Assembly: GCF_000764305.2 (NCBI RefSeq)
Contig: NW_025931526.1
Location: 78,297-142,296 of the forward strand
Length of the DNA stretch: 64,000 nt
DNA from: Hyalella azteca
Lineage: Eukaryota; Arthropoda; Malacostraca; Amphipoda; Hyalellidae
Reading direction: 5' to 3'
The notes under the pieces are model-generated. The model saw only the letters and a program-made list of their open reading frames with translations, searched no databases and was not told where the DNA came from. This document shows, one piece after another, positions 24,601 to 30,439 of this stretch. A program made the position numbers and the translations under genes. Position 1 is the stretch's first letter, and each line of letters starts with the position of its first letter.

Positions 24601-25966
24601 TAATGTGAGGGAGGCTTGGTGGAAGAGGTGGGTAATGTGAGGGAGGCTTGGTGGAAGAGGTAGGTAATGGGGGGAGGCTTGGTGGAAGAGGTAGGTAATG
24701 TGAGGGAGGCTTGATGGAAGAGGTAGGTAATGTGGGGGAGGCTTGGTGGAAGAGGTAGGTAATGTGGGGGAGGCTTGGTGGAAGAGGTAGGTAATGTGGG
24801 GGAGGCTTGGTTGAAGAAGCTGGTTATGTAGAGAAGGTTTGGTGGAAGAGGCTGGTTATGTAGAGAAGGCTTGGTGGAAGAGGAAGGTTATTTAGAGAAG
24901 GCTTGGTGGAAGAGGAAGGTTATTTAGAGAAGGTTTGGTGGAAGATGTAGGTAAGGTGAAGATCACTCAGAGAAATTAGTAGATGAAGATCTTAAATAGA
25001 GATGAACTATATGCCCCTGAGTGGGTCATCCTAATCCAGTTTGTAATGTCAAAAGGAACGCATCAGCGTAACGTTCGCATTATGTTTATGCTGTGGTAAA
25101 AAGTGTGTAACTATTTCAACAATATGACCAATTCATTTTTTTCTTAGGTAAAGGCTTGGTAAAGAAGATATGTAATTTATTTGAGGAACGTTTTATATGC
25201 GAATAATATGTTAATTTGCGTTGAAAGTTAATAATACATTGATAAGGTGGAAACTATAGATCTGTTTCAGTTAATGACCAGAGCATAAAAAATCTCACCT
25301 CATGTCACATTATATTCACAGCCTTTTATTCTTTACCGTAAAATTTTCGTATTTAGGGAGTTGCTCGCTTTCAAAATTGATAATAAGATTAGGATTTTAA
25401 ATTTGTTTGTAAGCGTTGAATCAATTTTCTTATCAATCATTTAATCTCCCGGTGCAATTTTATCTCCAGTTATGTAAAATTTTTGTATTGTTCCCCCCAA
25501 CAAAATTTATTGATGAAAATTGTCATATAATGCTGATTCTTCTTCTTAATTGCAATCTAACTTCCTTAAATTAATTATCATAGTATGGTGATTAGCACCA
25601 CAGCACGAGCCTGGTGTGTGAAACATCACACATCAATTGCTAAATATTACTTATCAAGTTATCATAGTATGGTGACTATCACCACAGCACGAGCCTAGTG
25701 TGTTAAACATAAACATCACACATCAATCACTAAACATTACATATCATAGTATGGTGATTATGACCACAGCACGAGCCTAGTGTGTTAATCATCACACATC
25801 AATCACTAAACATTACATATCATAGTATGGTGATTATGACCACAGCACGAGCCGAGTGTGTGGTGACATGCTGCTCATAGTGAAGTCACCATGTCTGCTC
25901 TTCACCATCCTGCTGCTGTGTGTAGTGTCACTACTGCCTGACGCCACCATACTCTCCTACAAGGCG
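489..25966 (+). CDS. P4-ATPase (phospholipid flippase), ATP11/class VI-like, partial gene of 22 placed exons
   Basis: This gene encodes an ATP-driven lipid flippase that moves aminophospholipids from the outer to the cytosolic leaflet, normally with a CDC50 partner. Exons seen in order give the actuator loop LDGET, TM3, the P4-type TM4 motif IPISLYVT, the phosphorylated Asp in CDKTGTLT, the nucleotide-domain motifs SPDE and SKGAD, then [17 protein letters not shown] and TM5 to TM10. CGHFH, EQP...LY and VHGHWYY resemble ATP11A/B/C more than ATP8, ATP9 or ATP10. Intron phases agree between nearly all neighbouring exons, so the order is reliable. About 910 residues are visible against roughly 1100 to 1200 in the family. 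TM1-2 lies off the left edge. Part of the TM3-TM4 loop and the first half of TM4 are not found, and the tail after TM10 is not found. The gene is very repeat-rich and several splice junctions are tandemly copied. Confidence 0.93.
1330..1410 (+). CDS. P4-ATPase exon, actuator domain continued
   Basis: 27 codons, phase 0 to phase 0, between ttctcatcag and gtcagc. It reads [20 protein letters not shown] and continues to IVQAQ. In ATP11 proteins the segment after DGESN leads to the EQP motif. The internal ATG is not a start codon. Confidence 0.8.
1841..1979 (+). CDS. P4-ATPase exon, LYDF...[10 protein letters not shown] segment
   Basis: Begins [12 protein letters not shown] and runs through [15 protein letters not shown] to HIY, ending in phase 1 before gtaagt. 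The family equivalent is PDLYxFxGxI...LxxENLLLRGA. The 3' end with its donor is repeated downstream to about 2578. Confidence 0.92.
2941..3022 (+). CDS. P4-ATPase exon, [11 protein letters not shown] segment, GC donor
   Basis: Follows ttcccgcag and reads [20 protein letters not shown], then GKFSTIER. It matches the family's VYTGxETKMALN. It ends in phase 2 as gagag before gcaagt, so the intron is of the minor GC-AG kind, with otherwise perfect donor context. Confidence 0.9.
3500..3600 (+). CDS. P4-ATPase exon, TM3
   Basis: Completes the split Arg codon, then [16 protein letters not shown] and [17 protein letters not shown], ending in phase 1 at the first gtaagt (3601). SMNT, the hydrophobic TM3 and ILKY are conserved in ATP11. 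The exon end and donor are then repeated about 24 times as a 33-bp array, so the true 3' boundary could be any later donor. Confidence 0.85.
3577..4393 (+). repeat. 33-bp minisatellite made of an exon end plus gtaagt donor (about 24 units)
   Basis: Each unit holds the last 27 or so bases of the TM3 exon ([10 protein letters not shown]) and the donor ctcg|gtaagt. Because 33 is a multiple of 3, the first block stays open for several units after the exon (to about 3800). Variants include a diverged block at about 3800 and 4230 (ttctttttaaatacc), showing a higher-order repeat of about 430 bp. The ORFs read through it are repeat translation unless later donors are used. Confidence 0.93.
4525..4665 (+). 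pseudogene. Decayed non-LTR retrotransposon C-terminal fragment
   Basis: After an in-frame stop the frame reads [20 protein letters not shown]. Upstream in the same frame is [14 protein letters not shown]. This resembles the Cys/His motif at the end of many LINE reverse transcriptases (CPRC...ET..H...C). It is short and broken and lies in the intron before the TM4 micro-exon. The call is tentative. Confidence 0.35.
4766..4852. repeat. Two copies of a roughly 60-bp intronic unit
   Basis: The segment ataagtaccctgta..agccggcatgtg occurs twice, ending just upstream of the TM4 micro-exon. No coding content is apparent. Confidence 0.6.
4849..4962 (+). repeat. 39-bp triplication containing the TM4 micro-exon
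   Basis: Units start at about 4858, 4897 and 4936. The first two are identical across the coding part and gtgggtag; the third diverges after ata ccc. Only eight bases (gtgggtag) separate successive exon copies, too short to be spliced as an intron, so at most one copy can sit in a transcript normally. Confidence 0.85.
4858..4888 (+). CDS. P4-ATPase TM4 micro-exon (IPISLYVT)
   Basis: Codons ctg to cta plus g read [10 protein letters not shown], the proline-containing PISL motif of TM4 that replaces the cation site in P4-ATPases. The phase 1 end joins the next exon (aa atg cag) to give VTLEMQKF, exactly as in the family. It is only 31 nt, flanked by gtag and gtgggt. The first half of TM4 should be in an upstream exon that I cannot find. 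A second and a decayed third copy follow at 4897 and 4936. Confidence 0.7.
5312..5427 (+). CDS. P4-ATPase exon, EMQKF to NEELGQ
   Basis: After taacag, aa completes Glu, then [20 protein letters not shown] and later [12 protein letters not shown]. In the family NEELGQ directly precedes (V/I)EY.F.DKTGT, and the next exon begins [11 protein letters not shown] in phase 0. There is no GT after the cag at 5427: a run of about 17 G follows. The donor may be hidden by a homopolymer error or by the local duplication. Confidence 0.8.
5386..5560 (+). repeat. Degenerate tandem copies of the NEELGQ exon end
   Basis: Three related units contain aatgaggagct (Asn-Glu-Glu-Leu), at 5410, about 5471 and about 5540, each followed by G-rich and C-rich sequence and a potential ag|gtg donor. 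The first belongs to the exon; the other two are frame-broken. Confidence 0.75.
5561..6247. other. Intron, no feature seen
   Basis: AT-rich intron before the phosphorylation-site exon. Short tta/taa-rich stretches occur, but I see no gene, array or transposon end. Confidence 0.6.
6248..6400 (+). CDS. P4-ATPase exon, phosphorylation site DKTGTLT
   Basis: Begins after tgcgcag with [19 protein letters not shown]. The Asp of DKTGT accepts the phosphate from ATP. It continues [15 protein letters not shown] and ends VTSFT in phase 0 before gtgaac (6401). The following exon starts in phase 0, which supports this donor. The frame stays open for about 80 more bases past the donor. Confidence 0.93.
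6838..7031 (+). CDS. P4-ATPase exon, nucleotide-binding domain (SPDE)
   Basis: Between atttgcag and gtgagt; 194 nt, phase 0 to 2. It reads [17 protein letters not shown] and later [17 protein letters not shown]. It matches the FF..LxLCHTVQ and SPDExALV landmarks of the P4 N-domain. The linker between them is shorter than in vertebrate ATP11. Confidence 0.93.
7859..7962 (+). CDS. P4-ATPase exon, N-domain (YGIVLLG)
   Basis: Completes Lys and reads [20 protein letters not shown], later [11 protein letters not shown], ending in phase 1. The family equivalent is GIVFxG...LG....Y.LLHILEF. The donor gtgaaa at 7963 is moderate. Confidence 0.92.
8635..8780 (+). CDS. P4-ATPase exon, RMSV...SKGAD
   Basis: After gtgtgcag the exon reads [20 protein letters not shown] then [15 protein letters not shown] and KGA(D/E) line the ATP pocket. 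It ends in HSFAV at a gtgagt donor, phase 0. The donor region seeds a 22-bp array. Confidence 0.94.
8781..9115 (+). repeat. 22-bp minisatellite seeded at a splice donor (about 15 units)
   Basis: The unit gtgagtttagtggtgaaata plus tg restates the exon end (gctgtg|gtgagttta) and is repeated with drift. Most units retain a usable-looking gtgagt. Confidence 0.9.
9116..10469. other. Intron, no gene seen
   Basis: AT-rich intronic sequence. The stretch 9595-9675 repeats the idea ttttgaggct/ttgcgagcct with no clear unit. No coding signal, hairpin or transposon terminus was recognised. Confidence 0.5.
10470..10710. mobile_element. MITE with GGGCCATACTTTCAAAA-type ends, internally duplicated copy
   Basis: The left end resembles gggttcatactttcaaaa and the right end ttttttaaggtatagaccc, which are inverted. 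The middle (attggtggattttgcttgaa, gccgtcaatgattggctgat) occurs twice. Related copies lie at 42778 and 50250. The element ends about 40 bases before an exon acceptor. Confidence 0.75.
10750..10839 (+). CDS. P4-ATPase exon, [12 protein letters not shown]
   Basis: Thirty codons, phase 0 to 0, between ctgtgcag and gtcaga. It reads [20 protein letters not shown], later LAQANK. It matches the conserved KGLRTLCxAYR of the N-domain. Confidence 0.93.
10840..11730. other. Intron, no gene seen
   Basis: Starts with a short atgtaatgtaat-like stretch. The rest is unremarkable AT-rich sequence. Confidence 0.5.
11731..11945. repeat. 37-bp tandem repeat with an internal hairpin (about 6 units)
   Basis: Units begin tgcgtcactcagctgcc, at 11731, 11768 and so on. 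Each contains gcctgttgaaacaggc, an inverted repeat able to form a short hairpin. Single-base variants (gcatcac, gcgtcgc) distinguish units. Confidence 0.9.
11946..13090. other. Intron, no gene seen
   Basis: AT-rich. No repeat or coding exon recognised. Confidence 0.5.
13091..13440. repeat. Two adjoining arrays, about 29 bp x3 and about 58 bp x3
   Basis: First gtaaatgactttactacact repeats (13095-13170), then a longer unit carrying ctgtatactagcatactcat and cacgcctgaatacagttaca (13255-13425). No coding content. Confidence 0.8.
13620..13665 (+). pseudogene. Decayed partial copy of the exon at 14171
   Basis: gaggcgcgcgtgtctgcg and tacgacaagtta correspond to [11 protein letters not shown] of the intact exon. 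It stops at atgcggcctac and lacks the LLGATG part. It is the older of two upstream copies. Confidence 0.75.
13699..13830. repeat. Perfect 53-bp inverted repeat with 26-bp loop (foldback element)
   Basis: Arms 13699-13751 and 13778-13830 are exact reverse complements; they start tttcattgaagaccagagaa. The flank to about 13870 (cctgcttgaaag, attctgccaa) is shared with the related hairpin at 63620. It could be a foldback MITE or a structured RNA. It sits in an ATPase intron between two partial exon copies. Confidence 0.95.
13988..14060 (+). pseudogene. Second partial copy of the exon at 14171 with its acceptor
   Basis: taaccaataggaagtagaag is shared exactly with the real exon's acceptor region. 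Then come gacgcgcgtgtgtgcggtgt and acgacaagttgg, after which similarity to the exon is lost. Direct repetition with 14092-14220 covers about 100 bases of upstream intron too. Confidence 0.85.
14171..14317 (+). CDS. P4-ATPase exon, [12 protein letters not shown] (P-domain)
   Basis: After aaccaatag the exon reads [16 protein letters not shown] then [15 protein letters not shown] and LRAAGIK; 49 codons, phase 0 to 0, donor gtagga. It matches LLGATAVEDRLQ and ALRxAGIK of the family. It is markedly GC-rich compared with its introns. Confidence 0.95.
14325..14800. repeat. About 40-bp minisatellite (about 12 units)
   Basis: The unit is cctatgatattgctacggga plus gattaatttattgccattat. It begins within ten bases of the exon donor but, unlike others here, contains no exon sequence. 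Confidence 0.93.
14801..15420. other. Intron, no gene seen
   Basis: AT-rich sequence with no recognised repeat or exon. Confidence 0.5.
15428..15475 (+). repeat. Weak copy of the following exon's 5' edge
   Basis: ctccctcaggcctgggtgct resembles ctcccccag|gtctgggtgct at the real acceptor 60 bases downstream. The similarity then decays. It is probably a partial duplication. Confidence 0.5.
15490..15632 (+). CDS. P4-ATPase exon, VWVLTGDK
   Basis: [20 protein letters not shown] then [14 protein letters not shown] binds nucleotide and phosphate in the P-domain. CGHFH followed by M..LEL is typical of ATP11. 143 nt, phase 0 to 2, donor gtaacc. Confidence 0.95.
15690..15860 (+). mobile_element. tRNA-derived SINE (candidate)
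   Basis: An A-box-like ggtggcccagtggttacagt and a B-box-like gagttcgagaccgc are present, plus a second A-like gccgggcggttaagcac. The spacing is longer than in a tRNA and the arms do not pair well, so a SINE fits better than a tRNA gene. Confidence 0.5.
15861..17100. other. Intron, no gene seen
   Basis: AT-rich. It holds a C-run at about 16861 and a palindromic gaggggtctcccctc at 16681. No coding exon recognised. Confidence 0.5.
17105..17365. repeat. 16-bp minisatellite (about 15 units)
   Basis: Unit ttaccaacactcgtgt, with rare variants (ctagtg, cgtgct). Open frames through it are artefacts of the repeat. Confidence 0.93.
17366..18180. other. Intron, low-complexity GTTTGTG-rich part
   Basis: The stretch 17630-17720 is rich in tgtttgtg, as is 18830-18970. 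No gene seen. Confidence 0.45.
18183..18610 (-). mobile_element. LINE 3' end (CR1/L2-like), minus strand
   Basis: At the low-coordinate end lies an attct-type tail (gaatagaatagaatagaa on the plus strand) and a unit ggcactgaagaaataggccc present twice. A related copy at 45080-45660 reads into a reverse-transcriptase C-terminus. A minus-strand frame of about 115 codons covers 18253-18600 and includes [18 protein letters not shown]. Confidence 0.6.
18611..19265. other. Intron, no gene seen
   Basis: T/G-rich low complexity (tttgtgt), otherwise nothing recognised. Confidence 0.45.
19270..19545. repeat. Degenerate minisatellite of about 20 bp
   Basis: The core aggaatgtagtacaaacag is repeated with much drift. 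Confidence 0.8.
19546..20134. other. Intron, no gene seen
   Basis: At 19982 gggcccatactttcaaaa matches one end of the MITE family seen at 42778, possibly a solo fragment. Nothing else recognised. Confidence 0.45.
20135..20227 (+). CDS. P4-ATPase exon, LIVDGVSL
   Basis: Completes Arg, then [20 protein letters not shown] and TKDHIR, ending in phase 2 at gttagt. The family equivalent is LVVDGxSL.xAL. Phase agrees with both neighbours. Confidence 0.88.
20396..20465 (+). CDS. P4-ATPase exon, [13 protein letters not shown]
   Basis: [20 protein letters not shown] then KAE, ending in phase 0 at gtgtga. SAVLCCR.(A/S)PxQKA is a hallmark of the P4 P-domain. The acceptor is ttcttcag. Confidence 0.94.
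20725..20827 (+). CDS. P4-ATPase exon, hinge [11 protein letters not shown]
   Basis: [20 protein letters not shown] then [14 protein letters not shown]. The GDGxNDxxM loop coordinates Mg2+ and the catalytic Asp. Phase 0 to 1, donor gtaact. Confidence 0.96.
20885..21105. repeat. 15-bp minisatellite (about 14 units)
   Basis: Unit tcacagttcatgata/tta. It begins about 60 bases after the exon and has no exon content. Confidence 0.92.
21324..21529 (+). CDS. P4-ATPase exon, GREGRQA-type loop to TM6
   Basis: [20 protein letters not shown] then [16 protein letters not shown] and [17 protein letters not shown]. It matches GIxGxEGxQAxxxSDF, LLxVHGHxxYxR and FYKN of P4-ATPases and covers TM5. Phase 1 to 0, donor gtatct. 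Confidence 0.96.
21545..21800. repeat. 12 to 14-bp minisatellite
   Basis: Unit gggatatgtatac/gtacac, about 20 copies, followed directly by the exon-edge array. Confidence 0.92.
21820..22200 (+). repeat. Tandem copies of the next exon's 5' edge with acceptor (6 to 7 units of about 50 bp)
   Basis: Each unit restates (cag)acggtatacgccagctgg plus tatctgacgctgtaca, the start of the real exon at 22201, with an upstream acceptor-like ccctacag or ccccgcag. A Nextera junction adapter at 22054-22091 interrupts the array, so the unit count is unreliable. Confidence 0.92.
22054..22091. other. Residual Nextera mate-pair junction adapter (artefact)
   Basis: Two back-to-back 19-bp Tn5 mosaic ends: CTGTCTCTTATACACATCT and its reverse complement. 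It is a laboratory sequence left in the assembly. On the minus strand it translates to the well-known contaminant peptide [10 protein letters not shown]. Confidence 0.98.
22201..22387 (+). CDS. P4-ATPase exon, TM7 region (YLTLYN)
   Basis: [20 protein letters not shown] then [16 protein letters not shown] and [20 protein letters not shown], phase 0 to 1. It matches YLTLYN..FTSLPI..Y.LLEQ of ATP11. Both edges are tandemly copied in the flanking introns. Confidence 0.95.
22378..22447 (+). repeat. Copies of the exon's 3' edge with donor
   Basis: ggtgctaggtgggtgctggga is repeated about three times with one shorter unit. Units keep the ctag|gtgggt junction. Confidence 0.85.
22500..22955. mobile_element. 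MITE with long terminal inverted repeats (about 130 to 150 bp)
   Basis: Left arm from about 22500 (gcgtaaaataagttccacgg at 22510) and right arm to about 22955 (ending ccgtggaacttattttacgc at 22942) are imperfect reverse complements out to ccaagcgt(c/t)... near the centre. The middle of roughly 170 bp encodes nothing recognisable. The superfamily is unknown. Confidence 0.88.
22956..23566. other. Intron, no gene seen
   Basis: AT-rich sequence without recognisable features. Confidence 0.5.
23567..23715 (+). CDS. P4-ATPase exon, TM8 region
   Basis: [20 protein letters not shown] then [20 protein letters not shown] and VVNMK. The position and hydrophobic pattern fit the family's TM7-TM8 segment with G.....G. 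Phase 1 to 0, donor gtaatg. Confidence 0.88.
23748..23963. mobile_element. MITE with CACTGTTAGAAAAA termini, TA target
   Basis: Terminal inverted repeats cactgttagaaaaa and ttttttctaacagtg bound 23750-23961 and are flanked by TA on both sides. Internal ccgttaacgg is palindromic. A second copy lies at 31978-32228. Right of it, atagtcatcaacatgaa echoes the end of the exon at 23715. Confidence 0.92.
24240..24347 (+). CDS. P4-ATPase exon, TM9 region
   Basis: [20 protein letters not shown] then [16 protein letters not shown], 36 codons, phase 0 to 0 between ttcactag and gtaaca. The family's ALET..W....H...WGS precedes a TM helix here. Confidence 0.88.
24415..24950. repeat. About 31-bp minisatellite (about 17 units)
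   Basis: Unit gtaatgtgggggaggcttgg plus tggaagaggta. It has a short inverted unit at 24570 (cacattacctacccc) and diverged tttagagaagg units at the right end. Confidence 0.93.
24951..25575. other. Intron, no gene seen
   Basis: AT-rich; nothing recognised. Confidence 0.5.
25578..25825 (+). repeat. Three tandem copies of the TM10 exon's 5' edge (76 to 84 bp)
   Basis: Copies of cat(ag)tatggtgatta...accacagcacgagcc start at about 25581, 25665 and 25747, before the real exon at 25826. Each keeps the tag acceptor and about 40 exon bases, then diverges into acatcacacatcaat. Confidence 0.92.
25826..25966 (+). CDS. P4-ATPase exon, TM10
   Basis: [20 protein letters not shown] then [19 protein letters not shown]. 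The helix followed by LLPD is the typical last membrane segment of P4-ATPases. 47 codons, phase 0 to 0. The donor gtcagt implies at least one more, cytosolic-tail exon, not identified. Confidence 0.9.
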
Positions 25967-26660
25967 GTCAGTCTCACCATTATTCATAAAACAACCATGA
26001 CTATACATGACTAAAAAAATTATATTTATGTATAATTTTAATACATACACTTCTGTTATTATCAAAATGATCTTAGCCGAGGTATGCGTGCATTATTCAC
26101 ATACGTGTATTATCTTTAGTTAAACCTGAGCATTTTGAAATTCATGTTCCGATTGTAATGGTCATAATTCAGTATACCGATAGCACTATTATTATCACTT
26201 GTGTTAAGTTACTATACCTAATCATTACTCGATTAATTGATAAGAACATTGAAAATTTTATCAGAAGAATTATTCTGTCTTCTTTTAATTTCATAGACAA
26301 TCGTCGTTATAATAATATAATTAGCATGTATATGTATAAGTTGTTCTTACAGATACATAAACTGCACTTGTTTATCGTAATATGTTAACTGTACATACGA
26401 ATTGAGTATGTTTTAGTTCCAAACAATAATTATGACTTTCATTTGAATTGGTCTATTTTACATGTCAATTGTACATTATGCCCGAGAAATGTTAACCATT
26501 CATTTTAATTTTTTACATGATTTTACGAGCAGATGTTGCGGGCTCGAAATCAACGGCGCGATACGGCGATTACAGACGAACAACATCAACAGTTTTCATA
26601 GCATATCGTATTGTATGACAGTATATAATAATAACGTTCAAACTAACAATTCTAATTCAA
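25967..26660. other. No gene seen
   Basis: AT-rich sequence downstream of the last placed ATPase exon. The tail exon might lie here or beyond, but no convincing coding segment was found. Confidence 0.4.
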
Positions 26661-27060
26661 AGCGCAGTGGCCAGAACGCAGATGGCAACAATTACAATGT
26701 TGAGATTAACAATCACGAGATTGAGATAAGGAATCATGACGTCGAAAGCATCAATCACAACATCGTGAGTTGCAATCGCGATGTAGAAATTTACTGTTTT
26801 TAAGTCAAGATGTCAATCTTGATGTCGTGTGCATCAATCAGGACACAGTGCAGGAACCACGGCGTTGGTCTTCGCAATTACAGAGTCAAGGTTAGCAATC
26901 ATCACGTCGTGGAAAGCAATCAAATTTTCTCTAGTAGTATTGGCGGTGCAACAAGCAACAATCATTACGCAGGTGACTGCAATCACCACAAGGAAATAAG
27001 AAAGTACAAAATCTGGTTAGCAATCTCCATGCTAATCAGCGGAAGCAATCACCAACTTGC
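26660..27060. repeat. Old degenerate tandem repeat, about 24 to 30 bp
   Basis: The core gcaatcac/aacaatcac with following cgtcg or atcgtgag recurs irregularly. The Asn-rich open frames across it follow from the repeat. Confidence 0.55.
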
Positions 27061-27755
27061 GTGGGTATATTCACTGATTTTACTACTACACTACAGGTTG
27101 ATAGGTTAGTACAGGTTACTACAGGTTGATTACACCAAAGAATTTTTATCATGAAGAAAGAAGTTTTGGTCCTTGGGAGATTGGTTAAAGTTGTTATTTC
27201 ACTATTTATAAGCTTATAATATAGCAGATAGCTCTCTGTATATAAGTTGTTGTTTGTTATTTATTTTTCTCGATTGTCAACCAACCAATGATAACATTGT
27301 TATTAATTAGTTTCTAAAGAATTTTAGCCGCTCATGATAATTAAATTCATACATGATATATTAGATCAATAATGCATGAAACAGAAATTTTCTCCTATTT
27401 TCTAGTGTTTTTCCTATTTGAATCACTTGTAAAATAGGGATTACATGAAGTTATGTTTTCATATTCATTGTACTGAATCCCTTTGACATGATTATTATTA
27501 ATCGTGTCTGCTTTGATATTGTTGAGCCAGCAGTCGAAAATAATTAAATTAGATTATATTTTATGCAAAGCAAAAAGTTTCCAAAGTTCAGCTTTGATAT
27601 CGTGTTGAAGAAAGATAATGGATAAGTGAATTGAGATATTAATATTTTAATATTTCTTTCATTATTGATATTATATTCAAATATACTCTCTGTTATTCCT
27701 TCGTAGTACAAATATTTTAAAACACTTTTAGGATCAATTTTCACCCGTGACGCAC
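27061..27755. other. No gene seen
   Basis: AT-rich intergenic or intronic sequence. Confidence 0.45.
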
Positions 27756-28132
27756 CCACCTAGCTCCTTATCCGTTTCCACCCGTTTACCCCCGTGACAC
27801 CCGTTAAGAACAATTCATCCGTTTCCACCCGTTTACACCCGTGACATACCCGTTTACACCCGTGACTCACCCGTTTACACCCGTGACACACTCGTTTACA
27901 CCCGTGACACACCCGTTTACACCCGTGACACACCCGTTTACACCCGTGACACACTCGTTTACACCCGTGACACACCCGTTTACACCCGTGACACACCCGT
28001 TTACACCCGTGACACACTCGTTTACACCCGTGACACACCCGTTTACACCCGTGACACACCCGTTTAGGACAACTCATCCGTTTCTACCCTTTTAAACCCG
28101 TTTACACCCGTTTACACCCGTTTACACCCGTG
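27756..28132. repeat. 21-bp minisatellite (about 16 units)
   Basis: Unit cccgtttacacccgtgacaca. 21 is a multiple of 3, so both strands show open frames (PFTPVTH and KRVCHGC), which I regard as non-coding. Confidence 0.94.
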
Positions 28133-28274
28133 TCACAGTGAAGTTTTCCTAAAAAAGTTTTAACTGGAAAAGTTATTTTCTTATCCTATGAGCGCGAGAG
28201 CTGTCAAGTGAACGCCGATGGCTGAACAGAAATTAACTTGTTTATTCAGGTGAATAGTTCAGCCCTTGCCTCAT

Positions 28275-28390
28275 GCGGGACACGAGTAATATGATTCAAA
28301 ACTTGGATCGATCATTTGAGTTGATTAGAGTGATCATTAAAGACGATCATTCAAGTCGATCATTTAAATCTATCATTCGTGGGTATGATG
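28275..28390. repeat. Degenerate GATCATTTGAGTC repeat, first locus
   Basis: Repeats of cgatcatttgagt/gatcattaaag. The same family reappears at 30120-30410. Confidence 0.65.
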
Positions 28391-30115
28391 TCGGTTATAT
28401 TTATGAGTTTACTGTTTCATATTTATTGCAGTTTAAGAATTACTTCTCGCTCCTAGAGCATTAAAAACTCGTTAATATTGGCAGCGCATATCTGGCCCTA
28501 GACAGCCAATTAGGGGCTTTTTTGAAGGCACTCTATAAGAATTGATCGCGACAAATTAAGTGCATGAGGGTCCAAATAAAACACTTTTACACTTGAAATT
28601 AAAATGGCGAAAATCAAGTTCACATCCCATGTTAACGAAATCACTGCTCCAGGAATGATAATATTGTAAGTAAATTCATAACATGAAATTGATCACTATT
28701 GAAACCTCACTCTAAACGATTAAAGCAAAGAATTGAATAAATCACTTCAAAATTACAAATCAGTGATCGCTGTTCGACTTTCCTACTTAAATTGACGTGG
28801 AGACGTTCATCCGTAACGAGAGCCCATGTAGTACCGTTGCTATGCCGAGACCGTATCGATCGCTAAAGGTTTATGCTGTAATAAATTTCCAAGTAGCCAT
28901 AACGTTGTTTTACTTGTAGAGCCGCAATCTCAAAAGATTTTTAAAATTCCGCATTGCCGTAGATTTATAGGCGGGCTCATTTTGAAATGGCAGCGATGGT
29001 TTCCACTTTAGTGACGTTGCTGCTAGCTCGTGGCTGAACTGCTGCTAGTATATCCGACCGAACTTTCAGCGTTACTTGAATGGATTGTCGGCGGTGTAAT
29101 CGCTCATCTTCTGGTTTCTTCTGCAGCTTTCTTGTGATAATTATTGAATAACGACCGCTGCGGCCGTTGCGGAGTTGCTGGCCGTACAGAAATATAGCGA
29201 CGATGAGGCTGTCACTTGTGTATTGTAGAATGTAGATGCTCTAGCAGGAATAGCAGCTGTATCGACGAGTTGAAGTTTCTCGTGTTAGGCGGCCATATAT
29301 AGCACCAACTGACTGATTATATATTTCTACCTGAGGACAGGAATTCGTTGACTATATAAGCGCGTGAATGATAAGTAAGACACCATCTCTCTAGAGAACA
29401 TATCTTGATCCGGAGTGGATACATGAAGGTTATATTAGAGGTACAAGGCTAAGACGTCGACCGTTAGTTACATGGCGACGCGCTAGTTTGTTACTGGGGG
29501 CCTTACTAAGGTTCCCAGCCCTTATATAGAATCACGACTTCTGTCCACTACTGAGGTTTTGATCGCGTGATGTTATCCATTCTGACTCAATCAGGGTCAG
29601 TACTTTTCCATCAATCTCTATCACGTCTAGTGAATATCACGTCTCAATTACAGATGATCAAATCTTAGAATATAATTATAAAGAATGGAATGAGACGTTC
29701 TATTGACATCGGACACTCGCGACTGTTAATGTTCGAAAAAAAGCGTTATTAAGCGATGGCCTCCCGGTCGCGGCCGTCACAATGTCCGCATTTTGCAAAC
29801 TGTGTTCCGTGACCTCCAAAGAACCAAGAACCAAGAATCGCTCCTTGTATACGTCGCCAGCGCGCACAGTTTGCCTTTGCCCTCCAAAGGGACGCCGAAT
29901 CCCTCAAAAGATGAAATTTCCCTCGTAATGGTTGCCTACGTTCAACGTAAACAATGGTCGGTCTCTAGAACAATTGTGTCTCACACACACTTCACTGTGT
30001 GTGTGAGACACACCCTTAGCCTTCTCAACACACAATCTTTTCATGTAATTCACAGCGTAAGTAATTAATAATTCGCCCTGGAACTACGTTCTATACATGC
30101 ACTTGTCGGCCGTTC
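28391..30115. other. No gene recognised; moderately GC-rich stretch
   Basis: 28920-29560 is richer in CpG than its surroundings and carries short open frames, none with family resemblance. A hairpin gtgtctcacacacac/gtgtgtgtgagacacac sits at 29977-30012. Confidence 0.4.
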
Positions 30116-30119
30116 GACT

Positions 30120-30410
30120 CGATCTTTTACGTGGATCATTTGATTTAATCGTTTGTGTCGCGATCAATAGCGTCGATCAACTGAGTCGAATCACGCCGTT
30201 CATTTGCTTACAGTATTTTCAACAATCAATTGCATTGGTCATTTATTTTGATCGTTTGATCTTTAACGATCGAGCGTCGATCGTTCAAGTCGGTTATTTA
30301 CTGCGATCATTTGTGTCGATTATTGGCGTCGATCGGTTGAGTTGATCATTTGTGTTGATCATTTGAGTCGATCATTCATGTTGATCATCTGAGTCAGCCA
30401 TTTGTTCGAT
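30120..30410. repeat. Degenerate GATCATTTGAGTC repeat, second locus
   Basis: About 15-bp units such as gatcatttgtgtcgat and gatcatttgagtcgat. Confidence 0.7.
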
Positions 30411-30439
30411 CAATAAATCCATTAGCAACTGGCAAGATC

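Noticed and set aside
24415..24950. Possible CRISPR array (also considered for 11731, 14325, 50505)
   Set aside because: Units are directly adjacent with no unique spacers, and the genome is clearly eukaryotic.
26462..27109. Asn-rich frames after the flippase as its missing C-terminal tail
   Set aside because: They follow an old degenerate repeat, show no splice structure in phase, and no similarity to flippase tails.
27756..28132. Frames PFTPVTH (plus) and KRVCHGC (minus) as a structural protein
   Set aside because: A 21-bp simple array, open on both strands only because 21 is a multiple of 3.
29160..29235. Short frame AAVAELLAVQKYSDDEAV as an exon
   Set aside because: Looks protein-like but has no supporting splice sites in phase and no neighbouring exon.
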